Origin: Clostridium_AD sp050717535
GTDB lineage: Bacteria; Bacillota; Clostridia; Clostridiales; Clostridiaceae
Assembly (NCBI RefSeq): GCF_050717535.1
Contig: NZ_JBOITM010000070.1
Span: forward strand, 43,722 to 107,721
DNA length: 64,000 nucleotides
Direction of reading: 5' to 3'
The translations under genes were made by a program, and so were the position numbers. The notes under the pieces are model-generated. The model did not search any database and was not told where the DNA came from. It was given only the letters and a program-made list of their open reading frames with translations. Shown here in pieces: positions 26,516 through 35,793 of this stretch (the stretch's first letter is position 1; every line of letters begins with the position of its first letter).

Positions 26516-27334
26516 TTAATATTCTGCATTTTTATTAGCATCTTCAACTAATTTATCAATAGTTTTATCCTTAATTAATTTTGTAATAGTAGTATTTATT
26601 GAATCTACTAAATCTTTATTACCCTTTTTTAATGCTACAGCCGAACCCTCTTCTTTGGTTTTAAGCTCTACTTTAGATAATGCTAGAGCTTTATTTTGCT
26701 TCACGTAAGCCTGTGCAACTGGTAATTCAACAATTACAGCATCCACTTTTTTAGTATTTAAGGACAATATTAGGTCTGATACTTTACCAAGTGGTTTTAT
26801 TTCGGAAGTTGATAATTGCTGCTTTGCTAATTGCTCTTGTATAGCTCCCTTTTGAACTCCTATTTTTTTACTTTTTAAATCTTTTAAAGATTTAATTATA
26901 CCTTCATCTTCGCTTCTTATAACAATACATTGAACCGCTGTATAATAAGTCTTAGAAAAATCAACATTCTTTTTTCTAGCTTCTGTAGGGGTCATACCTG
27001 CCGCAACAAAATCTATATTTCCAGTTTCTAATGCAGCCAATAGTCCATCAAACTTCATATCCTTTATTTCAAGCTTTACACCTAAATCATTTGCTACTTC
27101 TTTAGCTATTTCTATATCAAACCCCACAATTGTATCCTTACCATCAATTGATTTATGAAATTCATAAGGCGGATAATCCGCACTTGTACCAATCACTATT
27201 TTACCCTTTTGTTTAATTTCATCCGTCTTTGAAATCCCCGCTGACGCATTTCCCTTTGAGCACCCAGCTAAACTAAAGGCTATTAAAGTTGTTATTATCA
27301 TACTGATTATTTTTTTACTATTATTGTTCTTCAT
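26516..27334 (-). CDS. Amino-acid ABC transporter substrate-binding lipoprotein
   Basis: 272 residues. A lipoprotein signal (about 1-25) ends in the lipobox LAGC. The mature protein is a family 3 (SBP_bac_3) two-lobed binding fold: IVIGTSADYPPYEF, VGFDIEIAKEVA, FDGLLAALETGNIDFVAAGMTPT and the hinge region GVQKGAIQEQLA. The conserved ligand-binding Arg is in the TPTEARKKN segment. It is first in the operon and delivers the substrate to the permease. Promoter elements in the gap upstream were not resolved. Confidence 0.93.
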   Translation of the reverse strand: MKNNNSKKIISMIITTLIAFSLAGCSKGNASAGISKTDEIKQKGKIVIGTSADYPPYEFHKSIDGKDTIVGFDIEIAKEVANDLGVKLEIKDMKFDGLLAALETGNIDFVAAGMTPTEARKKNVDFSKTYYTAVQCIVIRSEDEGIIKSLKDLKSKKIGVQKGAIQEQLAKQQLSTSEIKPLGKVSDLILSLNTKKVDAVIVELPVAQAYVKQNKALALSKVELKTKEEGSAVALKKGNKDLVDSINTTITKLIKDKTIDKLVEDANKNAEY

Positions 27335-27544
27335 ATGTTACTCCCCCTTATATATATATTACATACATAAGTATACATTACATTGCATAAATATTCAATA
27401 TTTTTTTTAATGTTTATAAATTATTAAAACCCATAGATTAACATTTTCTAAAGTTTGTAAACGTTTTAAACCGTTTATACACATGATTAATAACTTTTTA
27501 TACTTTCAATAATATTTAGCATGTATATTAATACATAAAAAAAA

Positions 27545-27560
27545 ATCGTCTCTCGACGAT
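27545..27560 (-). terminator. Intrinsic terminator of zapA
   Basis: ATCGTC (27545-27550) pairs with GACGAT (27555-27560). On the minus strand it is followed by nine T residues. It starts 26 bases after the zapA stop. Confidence 0.85.
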
Positions 27561-27585
27561 AATTTAATTACAATATATAATAAAT

Positions 27586-28185
27586 TTATTTTTTATCTCT
27601 AGTTAAAAGTGGATTACTAATTTTTTTTTGTTTAGCTATACTAATTTGATATTCTATCAATTTGTTTTGTAAGTCAATTATTTTGTATTTATAAGATTGA
27701 AGTTTAAATCTCATTTCTTTATTTTCTACTTTTACTTTTCTGTTTTCTTCAATATAAATTTTAGGAGAGGATTGCATAGTTTCTAACTCTTGCCGCATCT
27801 TTATATTTTCTTGCTCTAAGGTTTTTACATACTCACCATTTTCTAAGTTTTTACATTTATTAAGCAGTTCTTGGTTATATGCTTCCATATTATTTAGCTG
27901 TTTTTTATAATCTTCTAATTGCTCAATTGATTCCTTATCGTGTTTTTCTAGAAGTTCACTCTTACTCGTAATTTCCTTGCAAAGTGAATGGCTTTTAAAC
28001 ATATCATCGCCTAAATTTAAGGCAGTCAAAATTGCTGCTGAGGAAGTGCTAAGTTTTTCATTGTTTTCTATTATATTCTTTATTTTCTTATCAACATAAC
28101 TAGCTACCATATGTAAATATTCTTCTTTTTCATTGCCTTTTAAATTATATTCATTACCATTTATCTTTATTGTTACAATGTTCAT
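27586..28185 (-). CDS. zapA: Cell division protein ZapA with extended coiled coil
   Basis: 199 residues. The N-terminal 90 residues match ZapA (VTIKINGNEYNLKG, YVDKKIKNIIE, AILTALNLGDDMF), which bundles FtsZ filaments at the division site. Unlike the short Bacillus ZapA (about 85 residues), this clostridial form has a further 100 residues of predicted coiled coil rich in Glu, Lys and Gln. It lies just downstream of pheT on the same strand, a common clostridial arrangement. GAGGGTG lies 7 bases before the ATG. Confidence 0.85.
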   Translation of the reverse strand: MNIVTIKINGNEYNLKGNEKEEYLHMVASYVDKKIKNIIENNEKLSTSSAAILTALNLGDDMFKSHSLCKEITSKSELLEKHDKESIEQLEDYKKQLNNMEAYNQELLNKCKNLENGEYVKTLEQENIKMRQELETMQSSPKIYIEENRKVKVENKEMRFKLQSYKYKIIDLQNKLIEYQISIAKQKKISNPLLTRDKK

Positions 28186-28323
28186 CTAAAACACCCTCTT
28201 AGACAGATTAGTTGTATTCATTGTACCACAATATATGTTTTTATAAAACCAATATCTTCAAATTAAGTATGAAAATAAAACAATTTACATATTGATCATT
28301 ATTTTATGCTTTAATGCAGGAAT

Positions 28324-28351
28324 AGAACCCCCTTATTTCTAAGGAGGTTCT
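28324..28351 (-). terminator. Hairpin after pheT, weak terminator
   Basis: AGAACCCCCTTA (28324-28335) pairs with TAAGGAGGTTCT (28340-28351) with one wobble-compatible pair. No good T-run follows on the minus strand, so some readthrough into zapA is possible. Confidence 0.5.
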
Positions 28352-28365
28352 AAATTAAATGTGTC

Positions 28366-30744
28366 TTATCTAAGTTCAGCGCTCAATTTATGCTCTAATG
28401 ATCTTAATATTTTTTCATGCACCTTGTTTACTTCTTCGTCTGTTAAGGTCTTATCTTCTCTTCTATATACTATAGCATATGCTATACTTTTCTTTCCATC
28501 TGCTATCTGTTTGCCTTTATACACATCAAACAATTTAGCACTTTCTAAAATGTTATTACCTTGTTTTACAATAATATCTTCAATATCTTGAACTAAAACT
28601 TCCTCATCAACTATAAGCGCAATATCCCTTGTTACAGCTGGAAACTTTGGAAGTGCACTATATTTTTTATTTGAATCAACATATTTATATAGTACATCTA
28701 GGTTTAATTCTGCTATATAGCATCTTTGTTCCACTTCATAATTCTCTGAAACACTAGGATGAATTTCTCCAACGGTGCCTACAAGTTCTCTCTTTACATA
28801 TAAATTAGAAGTTTTTCCAGGATGATAAGTTGGATTTTCACTTTCTCTCTTAAATGAGGTGTTTTTTATTCCCAAACTATCTAATACATTTTCCACTACA
28901 CCTTTTAAATCCAAATAATCAACATTCCCATACATTCCTATAGTTAATATATTTCTCTCTTCTGGAAGCATTGACGGATCTTGATTTGGTATATAGACTT
29001 TACCTATTTCGAATAATTTAGCTTCTTCATTATTTCTTGAATAATTTCGTCCTAAGCATTCCATCATAGAAGCTACCATTGTAGTTCTCATTATACTAAA
29101 ATCTTCACCTAGTGGGTTTCTTATAGTAACAGCTTTTCTAAGTTCACTAGCACCAGGCACTAAAATTTTATTGAATATCTTAGGACTTACAAAGGAATAG
29201 CTTATGGATTGATTAAGTGCACTACTGGTCAAAGCCACCAATACTTTCTCTTCAAATTTTTGCTTTTCACTTTTCCCACTTTTCGAAGCTGTACAATTAG
29301 GTATAGTAGATGGTATGTTATCATAACCATATATCCTAGCTATTTCTTCTGCTACATCTTCTCTGATGTTTATATCAGATCTATTTGTAGGTACCAATAT
29401 AACTAGTGCATCACCCTGTATTTCTGTACAAAGTTCCAATCTATCAAGATACATTTTCATATTACCCTTAGATATATCAGTTCCTAAAAAAGTATTAATC
29501 CAATTTGAATCAACTTCTAAAGTATGAGGAGCAAGAAGTTTTGGATATACATCTATACATCCTTCCATTATTTCACCTGCACCCAGTTCTTGTATTAAAT
29601 GACAAGCTCTATCTATTGCCATCTTAGCCATATTAGGATCTAAATCTTTTTCATATCTTGAAGATGCATCAGTTCTTAAGGATAATTTTTTAGAAGATAA
29701 TCTTATATTAATACCCTCAAAGTTTGCACTCTCAAATATTATACTGCTGGTATCTTCTTTAATTTCAGAATTTAAGCCTCCCATTATGCCTGCGATAGCT
29801 ATAGCTCTATCCCCATCTTTTATATTTAGAATGCACTCATCTAATTCTCTCTCTACTCCATCCAAGGTAATAAATTTTTCTAGCGGCTTAGATCTTTCAA
29901 TAGTTATATTATTAGTCTTAATTTGCCTAGCATCAAAAGCATGCATTGGTTGACCAATCTCTATCATAACAAAGTTTGTAATATCAACTATGTTATTTAT
30001 AGGTCTAATTTCTGCTTCTAAAAGTCTTTCCTGCATCCATTGTGGAGAAGGTTCTATTTTTATATTTTTTACACCCTTTAGCATGTATCTTCTGCAAAGT
30101 TCATCTTTAATATGAACCTTATAAATATCTTCCACATTTTCACCTGAGGTAGCTTTGTAATCTAGTGCTGGTTTTCTATACCTCGTACCTAGTGTTGCAG
30201 CTGTTTCTCTAGCTATTCCTAGGACACTTAAGCAATCTGGTCTATTGGAAGTTATCTCAAAGTCTATTACTGCGCTCTGAAGTTTTAGAACTTCTTTTAT
30301 GTCTTTTCCAATGATGGTATCAGCAGGGAGTATCATTAGTCCGTGAACAGGTTTATCCCCCGCGATTCCAAGTTCTTCCTCAGAACAAAACATACCATTT
30401 GAAAGTATTCCACGAAGCTTGCCTTTTTTTATTTTTAATCCTCCATGTAAACTTGATCCATGAAGTGCTACTGGTATTATATCCTGCTCTTTCATGTTAG
30501 TAGCTGCTGTAACAATTTGTATTGGAACACCAGTCCCTATATCAACTTGACATACAACTAATTTATCAGCATCTGGATGTTTTACTATTTCTATTATCTT
30601 ACCTGTAACAACATTCTCAATTTCAGCACCTGATATAATAACCTCTTCTACGTTTGAACCAGACATCGTTAATTTGTCCCCAAGCTCCTTTGGTGAAATA
30701 TCTATATCTACATAATCTTTAAGCCATTTAACTGGAATTTTCAT
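28366..30744 (-). CDS. pheT: Phenylalanine-tRNA ligase beta subunit
   Basis: 792 residues with all expected modules: a tRNA-binding domain (about 40-155, GKIIEIVKHPDADKLVVCQV), B3/B4 editing region, B5 domain, a degenerate catalytic-like core, and a C-terminal anticodon-binding FDX-ACB domain (SALPKFPAVTRDIALIVDE). It forms the alpha2-beta2 enzyme that charges tRNA-Phe and edits Tyr. The open frame begins 12 codons earlier, but AGGAGG lies 7 bases before the ATG at 30744 (MKIPVKWLKDYVD), the family start. It is cotranscribed with pheS under a Phe T-box. Confidence 0.97.
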   Translation of the reverse strand: MKIPVKWLKDYVDIDISPKELGDKLTMSGSNVEEVIISGAEIENVVTGKIIEIVKHPDADKLVVCQVDIGTGVPIQIVTAATNMKEQDIIPVALHGSSLHGGLKIKKGKLRGILSNGMFCSEEELGIAGDKPVHGLMILPADTIIGKDIKEVLKLQSAVIDFEITSNRPDCLSVLGIARETAATLGTRYRKPALDYKATSGENVEDIYKVHIKDELCRRYMLKGVKNIKIEPSPQWMQERLLEAEIRPINNIVDITNFVMIEIGQPMHAFDARQIKTNNITIERSKPLEKFITLDGVERELDECILNIKDGDRAIAIAGIMGGLNSEIKEDTSSIIFESANFEGINIRLSSKKLSLRTDASSRYEKDLDPNMAKMAIDRACHLIQELGAGEIMEGCIDVYPKLLAPHTLEVDSNWINTFLGTDISKGNMKMYLDRLELCTEIQGDALVILVPTNRSDINIREDVAEEIARIYGYDNIPSTIPNCTASKSGKSEKQKFEEKVLVALTSSALNQSISYSFVSPKIFNKILVPGASELRKAVTIRNPLGEDFSIMRTTMVASMMECLGRNYSRNNEEAKLFEIGKVYIPNQDPSMLPEERNILTIGMYGNVDYLDLKGVVENVLDSLGIKNTSFKRESENPTYHPGKTSNLYVKRELVGTVGEIHPSVSENYEVEQRCYIAELNLDVLYKYVDSNKKYSALPKFPAVTRDIALIVDEEVLVQDIEDIIVKQGNNILESAKLFDVYKGKQIADGKKSIAYAIVYRREDKTLTDEEVNKVHEKILRSLEHKLSAELR

Positions 30745-30766
30745 TTTATATCCTCCTAGCATACAC

Positions 30767-30828
30767 GAAGTACAAAACAATTATCCATTGTTTGTCTCCT
30801 GTACTTCTTATAACAATCAATTGTTAAT
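30767..30828 (-). other. Inverted repeats in the pheS-pheT spacer
   Basis: GAAGTAC (30767-30773) pairs with GTACTTC (30801-30807), with an inner AACAAT/ATTGTT; a second small hairpin (TAACAAT/ATTGTTA) follows to about 30828. It may set the ratio or processing of the two cistrons. Confidence 0.4.
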
Positions 30829-30835
30829 ATTCATT

Positions 30836-31855
30836 TTAAAATTGTTTTAAAAATCTCATATCACTTTCATAAAGTGCTCTAATATCATCTATTCCGTATT
30901 TTAACATTGTGATTCTATCAAGGCCAAATCCAAAAGCAAACCCACTATACACCTCTGGGTCTATTCCACAATTTTCAAGAACTTTAGGATGAACCATTCC
31001 ACAACCCAAAATTTCTATCCATCCACTACCTTTACAAACCTTACAGCCCTCTCCATTACACACAAAACAAGTAGCATCCATCTCAGCGGATGGTTCTGTA
31101 AATGGAAAATGATGTGGTCTAAATTTAGTTTTGATTTTATCTCCAAACATTTTTTGAGTAAATAACTCTAAGGTTCCTTTTAAATCAGCAAAAGTAATGC
31201 CTTTATCAACTATCAGTCCCTCAATTTGATAAAAAATTGGTGAATGAGTAGCATCCGCCGCGTCAGATCTATATACTTTACCAGGCGCAATCATTTTTAT
31301 TGGAGGTTTCTGAATTTCCATAGTTCTTATTTGTATTCCTGAGGTTTGGGTTCTTAAAACTATACTATCATTTATATAAAAAGTATCTTGTTCCCCTCTT
31401 GCAGGATGATTTTTAGGTATGTTTAGTGCCTCAAAATTATAATAATCAGTCTCTACCTCAGGTCCTTCTTCAATAGCGAATCCCATAGATAAAAATATAT
31501 CATTAATTTTTTCAAGTGTTAAGTCTAATGGATGTCTTTTTCCTACTGTTTGTTTTTTACCTGGCATAGATATATCTATAACCTCACTTTTTAGCTTTTG
31601 TTCACTTTCTTTGTTTTTTATTAAATCTGAGGCTTTAGTTATAAGTATTTCTATTTCCTCGCGAACTTCATTTGCTAACTTACCAACAATTGGCCTTTCT
31701 TCATTGGATAGCTGTCCCATCCCCCTTAATATTTGTGTAAGTTCTCCTTTTTTTCCTAAATACTTAACTCTTATATTTTCTATTTCTGTTTTAGTGGCAG
31801 ACTCTTTTAATTCTTGTAGCGCTGCAGCTTTTATAGCTTCTAACTTTTCCTTCAT
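30836..31855 (-). CDS. pheS: Phenylalanine-tRNA ligase alpha subunit
   Basis: 339 residues: an N-terminal coiled-coil domain (about 1-90) and a class II synthetase core. Motif 1 lies in DLTLEKINDIFLSMGFAIEEGPEVE, motif 2 in FKVYR-like GKVYRSDAADATHSP, and motif 3 in FSGFAFGFGLDRITML. A zinc-type group (CFVCNGEGCKVCKGSG) sits in the middle, as in many Firmicute and Thermus-type PheS proteins. It makes Phe-AMP and Phe-tRNA with PheT. AAGGGAG lies 8 bases before the ATG. Expression is controlled by the T-box leader upstream. Confidence 0.97.
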   Translation of the reverse strand: MKEKLEAIKAAALQELKESATKTEIENIRVKYLGKKGELTQILRGMGQLSNEERPIVGKLANEVREEIEILITKASDLIKNKESEQKLKSEVIDISMPGKKQTVGKRHPLDLTLEKINDIFLSMGFAIEEGPEVETDYYNFEALNIPKNHPARGEQDTFYINDSIVLRTQTSGIQIRTMEIQKPPIKMIAPGKVYRSDAADATHSPIFYQIEGLIVDKGITFADLKGTLELFTQKMFGDKIKTKFRPHHFPFTEPSAEMDATCFVCNGEGCKVCKGSGWIEILGCGMVHPKVLENCGIDPEVYSGFAFGFGLDRITMLKYGIDDIRALYESDMRFLKQF

Positions 31856-31905
31856 AATTCATTCTCCCTTCATATTTATGTAATTTTAATATTTCTTTAT
31901 AAAAC

Positions 31906-32135
31906 AAAAAAAACCGTCCCCAACGAAGGGACGGAAAATCCGCGGTACCACCCTAATTGACTAAAATAACAGTCCTCTTAGATAAATTTATCGATTCTAC
32001 CCGCTAACAGCTACTTTATTTCACTGTTAGAACTCTGGAGTGAACTTCGATATAAAAATTTCTTGTGAAGCTCTCAGTCTAAGGCTTCTTATCCCTGTAA
32101 GTATTTTTATATTTACTCTCTCCGTCATAGTTAAT
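31906..32135 (-). promoter_or_regulatory. T-box leader of pheST (Phe specifier UUC)
   Basis: Minus-strand leader RNA. The T-box sequence AGGGTGGTACCGCGG lies at 31940-31954, which pairs with uncharged tRNA-Phe CCA. The competing terminator (CCGTCCC/GGGACGG, 31914-31934) is followed by T8. Stem I contains GAAGTTCAC with UUC at 32042-32044 followed by A, the probable specifier codon for Phe. A GACGGAGAGAG segment marks the 5' side near 32120. Uncharged tRNA-Phe stabilises the antiterminator and turns the operon on. Confidence 0.92.
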
Positions 32136-32197
32136 TGCTATTCATTAATTTATGAAAGTATAAGTATTAGTATAACCAAAATCACAAAAAAATTCAA

Positions 32198-32998
32198 CTA
32201 TAAGTTTTTAACGCCTATATTATTTTTTTGTCTTACTACTTCATACATCATAATTGATGCAGCAACTGCTGCATTTAAAGACTCTGCACCACCAGGCATA
32301 GGAATCTTAATTTTCAAATCACATAGTGCATAAACCTCTTCACTTATTCCATTGCCTTCATTTCCAACTGATATAATAACTTTTTCTTTTAAATCTACAT
32401 CGTAGAAATTGTTTTCAGTATCCAGAGAGCTAGCAACTAGTTTGAATCCAGTATTCCTAAGTTTTTGCACTAAAGATAAATCACTATCACATATAACTGG
32501 TATTTTAAAAATAGAACCCATAGTGGCTCTTAAAGTTTTTTCATTATAAATATCCACAGTTCCTTTTGTAATTAAAACCCCTAATGCTCCTGCCGCATGA
32601 GCAGTTCTGATTATCGTTCCCATATTGCCCGGATCTTGAATCTTATCAACTAGTACATAGAACCCATAGTCATATTTAATCTCTACGAGTTTGCTTCTAA
32701 CAACAGCCATAATACCTTGTGGACTTTCCGTATCACAAATACTTTTAAATAAACTATCACTAATACTATAAACCTTGGTACTTTTCTGAAGCTTGTCTTT
32801 CAAAGAGGAATTTTCATATTTTAATTCTCCTCTAGCACTTATTAATATATGTAGCACTTCAAAATCTGAATCTAAGGCTTCTTCTACAAACCTAAAACCC
32901 TCAACCAAAAACATATTACTACTTATTCTATATCTTTTTTCTTTCAACTTTCTAACATCTTTAATCAATAAATTATCTTTACTTAGAATATGTTCCAA
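32198..32998 (-). CDS. TrmH/SpoU-family RNA 2'-O-methyltransferase
   Basis: 266 residues. An N-terminal L30e-like substrate-binding domain (about 1-105, with KDVRKLKEKRYRISSNMFLVEGFRF) precedes a SPOUT knot domain holding motif 1 (KIQDPGNMGTIIRTAHAAGA), motif 2 (VGNEGNGISEEV) and motif 3 (IPMPGGAESLNAAVAASI). It methylates a ribose in rRNA or tRNA; the precise site is not deducible (RlmB-like is the closest general label). The start is TTG, 8 bases after AAGGAG. It is adjacent to ktrA, on the same strand, 12 bases downstream. Confidence 0.93.
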   Translation of the reverse strand: MEHILSKDNLLIKDVRKLKEKRYRISSNMFLVEGFRFVEEALDSDFEVLHILISARGELKYENSSLKDKLQKSTKVYSISDSLFKSICDTESPQGIMAVVRSKLVEIKYDYGFYVLVDKIQDPGNMGTIIRTAHAAGALGVLITKGTVDIYNEKTLRATMGSIFKIPVICDSDLSLVQKLRNTGFKLVASSLDTENNFYDVDLKEKVIISVGNEGNGISEEVYALCDLKIKIPMPGGAESLNAAVAASIMMYEVVRQKNNIGVKNL

Positions 32999-33010
32999 AT
33001 TAAATGCTCC

Positions 33011-33670
33011 TTATTTAACTAAACTTTCTAATTTATTTAATTCATCAATGCTGCCAATAGCAACAATAATATCACCAGATTCAATAATATTATCCGCTGA
33101 TGGAGAAACATCAATATCGTTATTTCTTTTTATAGCCATTACATTTATGCCATATTGAGCTCTTATGTTTAATTCTCTCAGTGTCTTGTTATGCCATTCT
33201 TCTGGACTAACAACTTCCGCTATACTATAATCAGGTGATAATTCTATGTAATCTAATATATTTGATGATACTAAATTATGAGCAACACGCACACCCATAT
33301 CTCTTTCCGGAAAAACTACTCTATTTGCACCTATTTTATATAACACTTTAGCATGTAACGCATTGGTAGCTTTTGTAATTACATATTTTACTCCCAGTTC
33401 CTTAACTAAGAGTGTTGCCAAAATACTAGATTGAATATTAGTTCCTATACTAATAACCGCACAATCAAAATTACGAATACCAAGGGCTCTTAAACTATTT
33501 TCATCATTAGCATCAACTTGAACCGCATGAGTAACTTTATCCGAAATGTTTTGAACTACTTCTTCATCGAAATCAACTGCTAATACATCATTTCCTAGCG
33601 AATATAATGTTTCTGCAACTGAAGTTCCAAATCTTCCAAGGCCTATAACAATAAACTGTCTTTTACTCAT
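33011..33670 (-). CDS. ktrA: Potassium uptake regulator KtrA-like (RCK domain)
   Basis: 219 residues: an RCK_N Rossmann domain (FIVIGLGRFGTSVAETL, then DVLAVD binding ATP/ADP or NAD) and an RCK_C domain (about 135-215) that may bind c-di-AMP. It is a peripheral gating ring for the KtrB channel. GTG at 33679 is possible, but ATG at 33670 has GGGGTGAG 4 bases upstream and matches the family N-terminus MSKRQF. It follows ktrB on the same strand by 11 bases. Confidence 0.93.
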   Translation of the reverse strand: MSKRQFIVIGLGRFGTSVAETLYSLGNDVLAVDFDEEVVQNISDKVTHAVQVDANDENSLRALGIRNFDCAVISIGTNIQSSILATLLVKELGVKYVITKATNALHAKVLYKIGANRVVFPERDMGVRVAHNLVSSNILDYIELSPDYSIAEVVSPEEWHNKTLRELNIRAQYGINVMAIKRNNDIDVSPSADNIIESGDIIVAIGSIDELNKLESLVK

Positions 33671-33681
33671 TAATCTCACCC

Positions 33682-35055
33682 CTATCCAATTAAAATTTTA
33701 CCCTCTGGATATTTTATAGTTCCAGATCTAGAGTTCCTTCTTTTAGCTAATGCCAATATTATAGTAAATGGGCCTACTCTCCCGGCATACATTGTAATGC
33801 TTATTATTATCTTTCCTAAAAATGTTAATTTTGCAGTTAGCCCAAGTGTTAACCCAACTGTAGCAAATGCTGATGTGGCTTCATATAAAAAGTATTCAAA
33901 AGGAACACCCCCCTGCTCTGTAATTGATAATATCATTGTAACTGCTATAACAAGCGCTAATCCAAGGATAAATATTACTAAAGATTTATATACCGTTTCC
34001 TTGTTAATGCGCATTTGAAATATTTCAGTATCATCCCGTCCGCGAACCATAGACACTACAGTCATAAAAATTACTACCACAGTAGCTGTCTTTATTCCAC
34101 CTGCCGTTGAACCAGGAGACCCACCAATAAACATTAAAATTATTGTAAGAAAATTCCCAGCAGGAGTCATTTTATCTACTGGAATAGAATTAAAACCAGC
34201 CGTTCTGGGAGTAACAGATGCAAAAATTGAAGACAAAACTTTACCCTTAATGGACATTCCTTTCATAGTATAAGGATTATTCATTTCAAAAAGGAACATA
34301 AGTATTGCACCACCAAAAATCAACACTATTGTTGTATAAATAATCACTCTAGAATGTACTGACAATCTTTTATTCCCTTTAGAATTATAGATTTCTACCC
34401 AAACATAAAAACCCAACCCACCTATTGCAACTAATGATGCAATAGTCAATATTACTACAGAATTATTAGCATAAGCAGTAATACTTTTAAAATCCCCCAT
34501 TAAATCAAACCCAGCATTGCAAAAAGCAGAAACTGCATGGAATACACTATAATAGATTCCTTTGGCGATTCCAAATTGAGGAATAAATTGTGTTGATAAT
34601 AAAACTGCACCTACTGCCTCCACAGAAAATGTAAATATCAATACATATTTGACCATTTTAACTAACCCCTGCAGTGAATTCACATTCATAGCTTCCTGCA
34701 TTACCAGTCTTTCCTTTAATGTTATTCTCTTGCCTAAGAAGAAAAAAACAAGTGTGGCCACAGACATAAATCCAAGTCCGCCCGTTTCTATAAGTAACAT
34801 AATTACTGTTTTACCAAAATATGTCCAATATGTTCCAGTATCCACAGTTACAAGTCCTGTAACGCACACAGCAGAAGTGGAAGTAAATATACAATCTATA
34901 AAAGGAGTAATTTTACCACTTTGAGAAGCTATAGGTAAACTTAGCAATATTGCTCCTATTATTATCAATATAGCAAACCCTAATGCAAGTACCTGAACAG
35001 GTGTATATATATATTTCCTTTTAATAGCTTTAATAGCTTTAATACCTGATTCCAA
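33682..35055 (-). CDS. ktrB: Potassium transporter KtrB/TrkH-like membrane subunit
   Basis: 457 residues with four M1-P-M2-type repeats and the filter glycines in each pore loop: TSAVCVTGL, VSAFCNAGF, SPGSTAGGI and TSAFATVGL. It is an integral membrane K+ (or Na+) translocator gated by KtrA. The frame is open from a GTG at 35064, but the SD AGGTG favours the TTG at 35055, 6 bases downstream (LESGIKAIK). Gene order is ktrB then ktrA. No riboswitch such as ydaO is visible upstream in the short spacer. Confidence 0.93.
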   Translation of the reverse strand: MESGIKAIKAIKRKYIYTPVQVLALGFAILIIIGAILLSLPIASQSGKITPFIDCIFTSTSAVCVTGLVTVDTGTYWTYFGKTVIMLLIETGGLGFMSVATLVFFFLGKRITLKERLVMQEAMNVNSLQGLVKMVKYVLIFTFSVEAVGAVLLSTQFIPQFGIAKGIYYSVFHAVSAFCNAGFDLMGDFKSITAYANNSVVILTIASLVAIGGLGFYVWVEIYNSKGNKRLSVHSRVIIYTTIVLIFGGAILMFLFEMNNPYTMKGMSIKGKVLSSIFASVTPRTAGFNSIPVDKMTPAGNFLTIILMFIGGSPGSTAGGIKTATVVVIFMTVVSMVRGRDDTEIFQMRINKETVYKSLVIFILGLALVIAVTMILSITEQGGVPFEYFLYEATSAFATVGLTLGLTAKLTFLGKIIISITMYAGRVGPFTIILALAKRRNSRSGTIKYPEGKILIG

Positions 35056-35156
35056 ATTAATCACCTCAATATGTTACCAATAATGTTATATTACATTGCT
35101 ATATTATACCACTTAAAATGTTATTTACTATATGTTTTCCAAAAATGCAATAAAAA

Positions 35157-35176
35157 ATGTAGCCTAAAGGCTACAT
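35157..35176 (-). terminator. Intrinsic terminator of the infC-rpmI-rplT operon
   Basis: ATGTAGCC (35157-35164), TAAA loop, GGCTACAT (35169-35176), then T6 on the minus strand. Confidence 0.9.
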
Positions 35177-35188
35177 CCATAAATAATT

Positions 35189-35548
35189 TTAAGCTTTTAA
35201 TTGTTTTTTTGCAACTTCTACTAAATCAGCAAAAGCTTTTGGATCATGTATAGCTATTTCTGAAAGCATTTTTCTGTTAATATCTATGCCTGCAAGTTTC
35301 ATTCCATTCATAAATCTTGAATATGAAAGGTCACTCAATCTTGAAGCAGCATTGATTCTAGCAATCCAAAGTTTTCTAAAATCTCTCTTCTTTAATCTTC
35401 TGCCTATGTAACCATTTCTAAGGGCTCTTATTACTGATTCATTAGCTGTCTTAAATAACTTACTTTTTCCACCATAATAGCCTTTTGCAAGCTTTAATAT
35501 CTTTTTATGTTTTTTACGTGAGTTAATTGCTCTCTTAATCCTTGCCAT
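35189..35548 (-). CDS. rplT: 50S ribosomal protein L20
   Basis: 119 residues, the standard length, with the basic N-terminal arm (RIKRAINSRKKHKKILKLAKGYYGGKS) that penetrates 23S rRNA and the globular C-terminal domain (GYIGRRLKKRDFRKLWIARINAA). It is needed early in 50S assembly and acts as feedback repressor of its own operon. GGAGG lies before the ATG. It is the third gene of infC-rpmI-rplT. Confidence 0.98.
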   Translation of the reverse strand: MARIKRAINSRKKHKKILKLAKGYYGGKSKLFKTANESVIRALRNGYIGRRLKKRDFRKLWIARINAASRLSDLSYSRFMNGMKLAGIDINRKMLSEIAIHDPKAFADLVEVAKKQLKA

Positions 35549-35575
35549 TTAATATACCTCCTAAGCACCATTCAA

Positions 35576-35773
35576 TTATAAGTATGGTAACAATTTCTTC
35601 ATTGATTTTATTTGAGATGCTGCACAATATGCAGTTTTTCTAAGATTTCTTTTTCTTTTTGGGCTTTTCTTTGTTAAAATATGGCTTGTGAAAGCTTTCG
35701 CTCTTTTTAACTTGCCTGTACCTGTTTTCTTAAATCTTTTTGCTGCGCCTCTATGTGTTTTCATTTTAGGCAT
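35576..35773 (-). CDS. rpmI: 50S ribosomal protein L35
   Basis: 65 residues, very basic, with the family pattern MPKMKTHRGAAKRFKKTGTG at the start and the KRNLRKT stretch in the middle. It is located between infC and rplT as in nearly all Firmicutes, with AGGAGG before the ATG. Confidence 0.97.
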   Translation of the reverse strand: MPKMKTHRGAAKRFKKTGTGKLKRAKAFTSHILTKKSPKRKRNLRKTAYCAASQIKSMKKLLPYL

Positions 35774-35793
35774 AATAAAATTCCTCCTCTCGG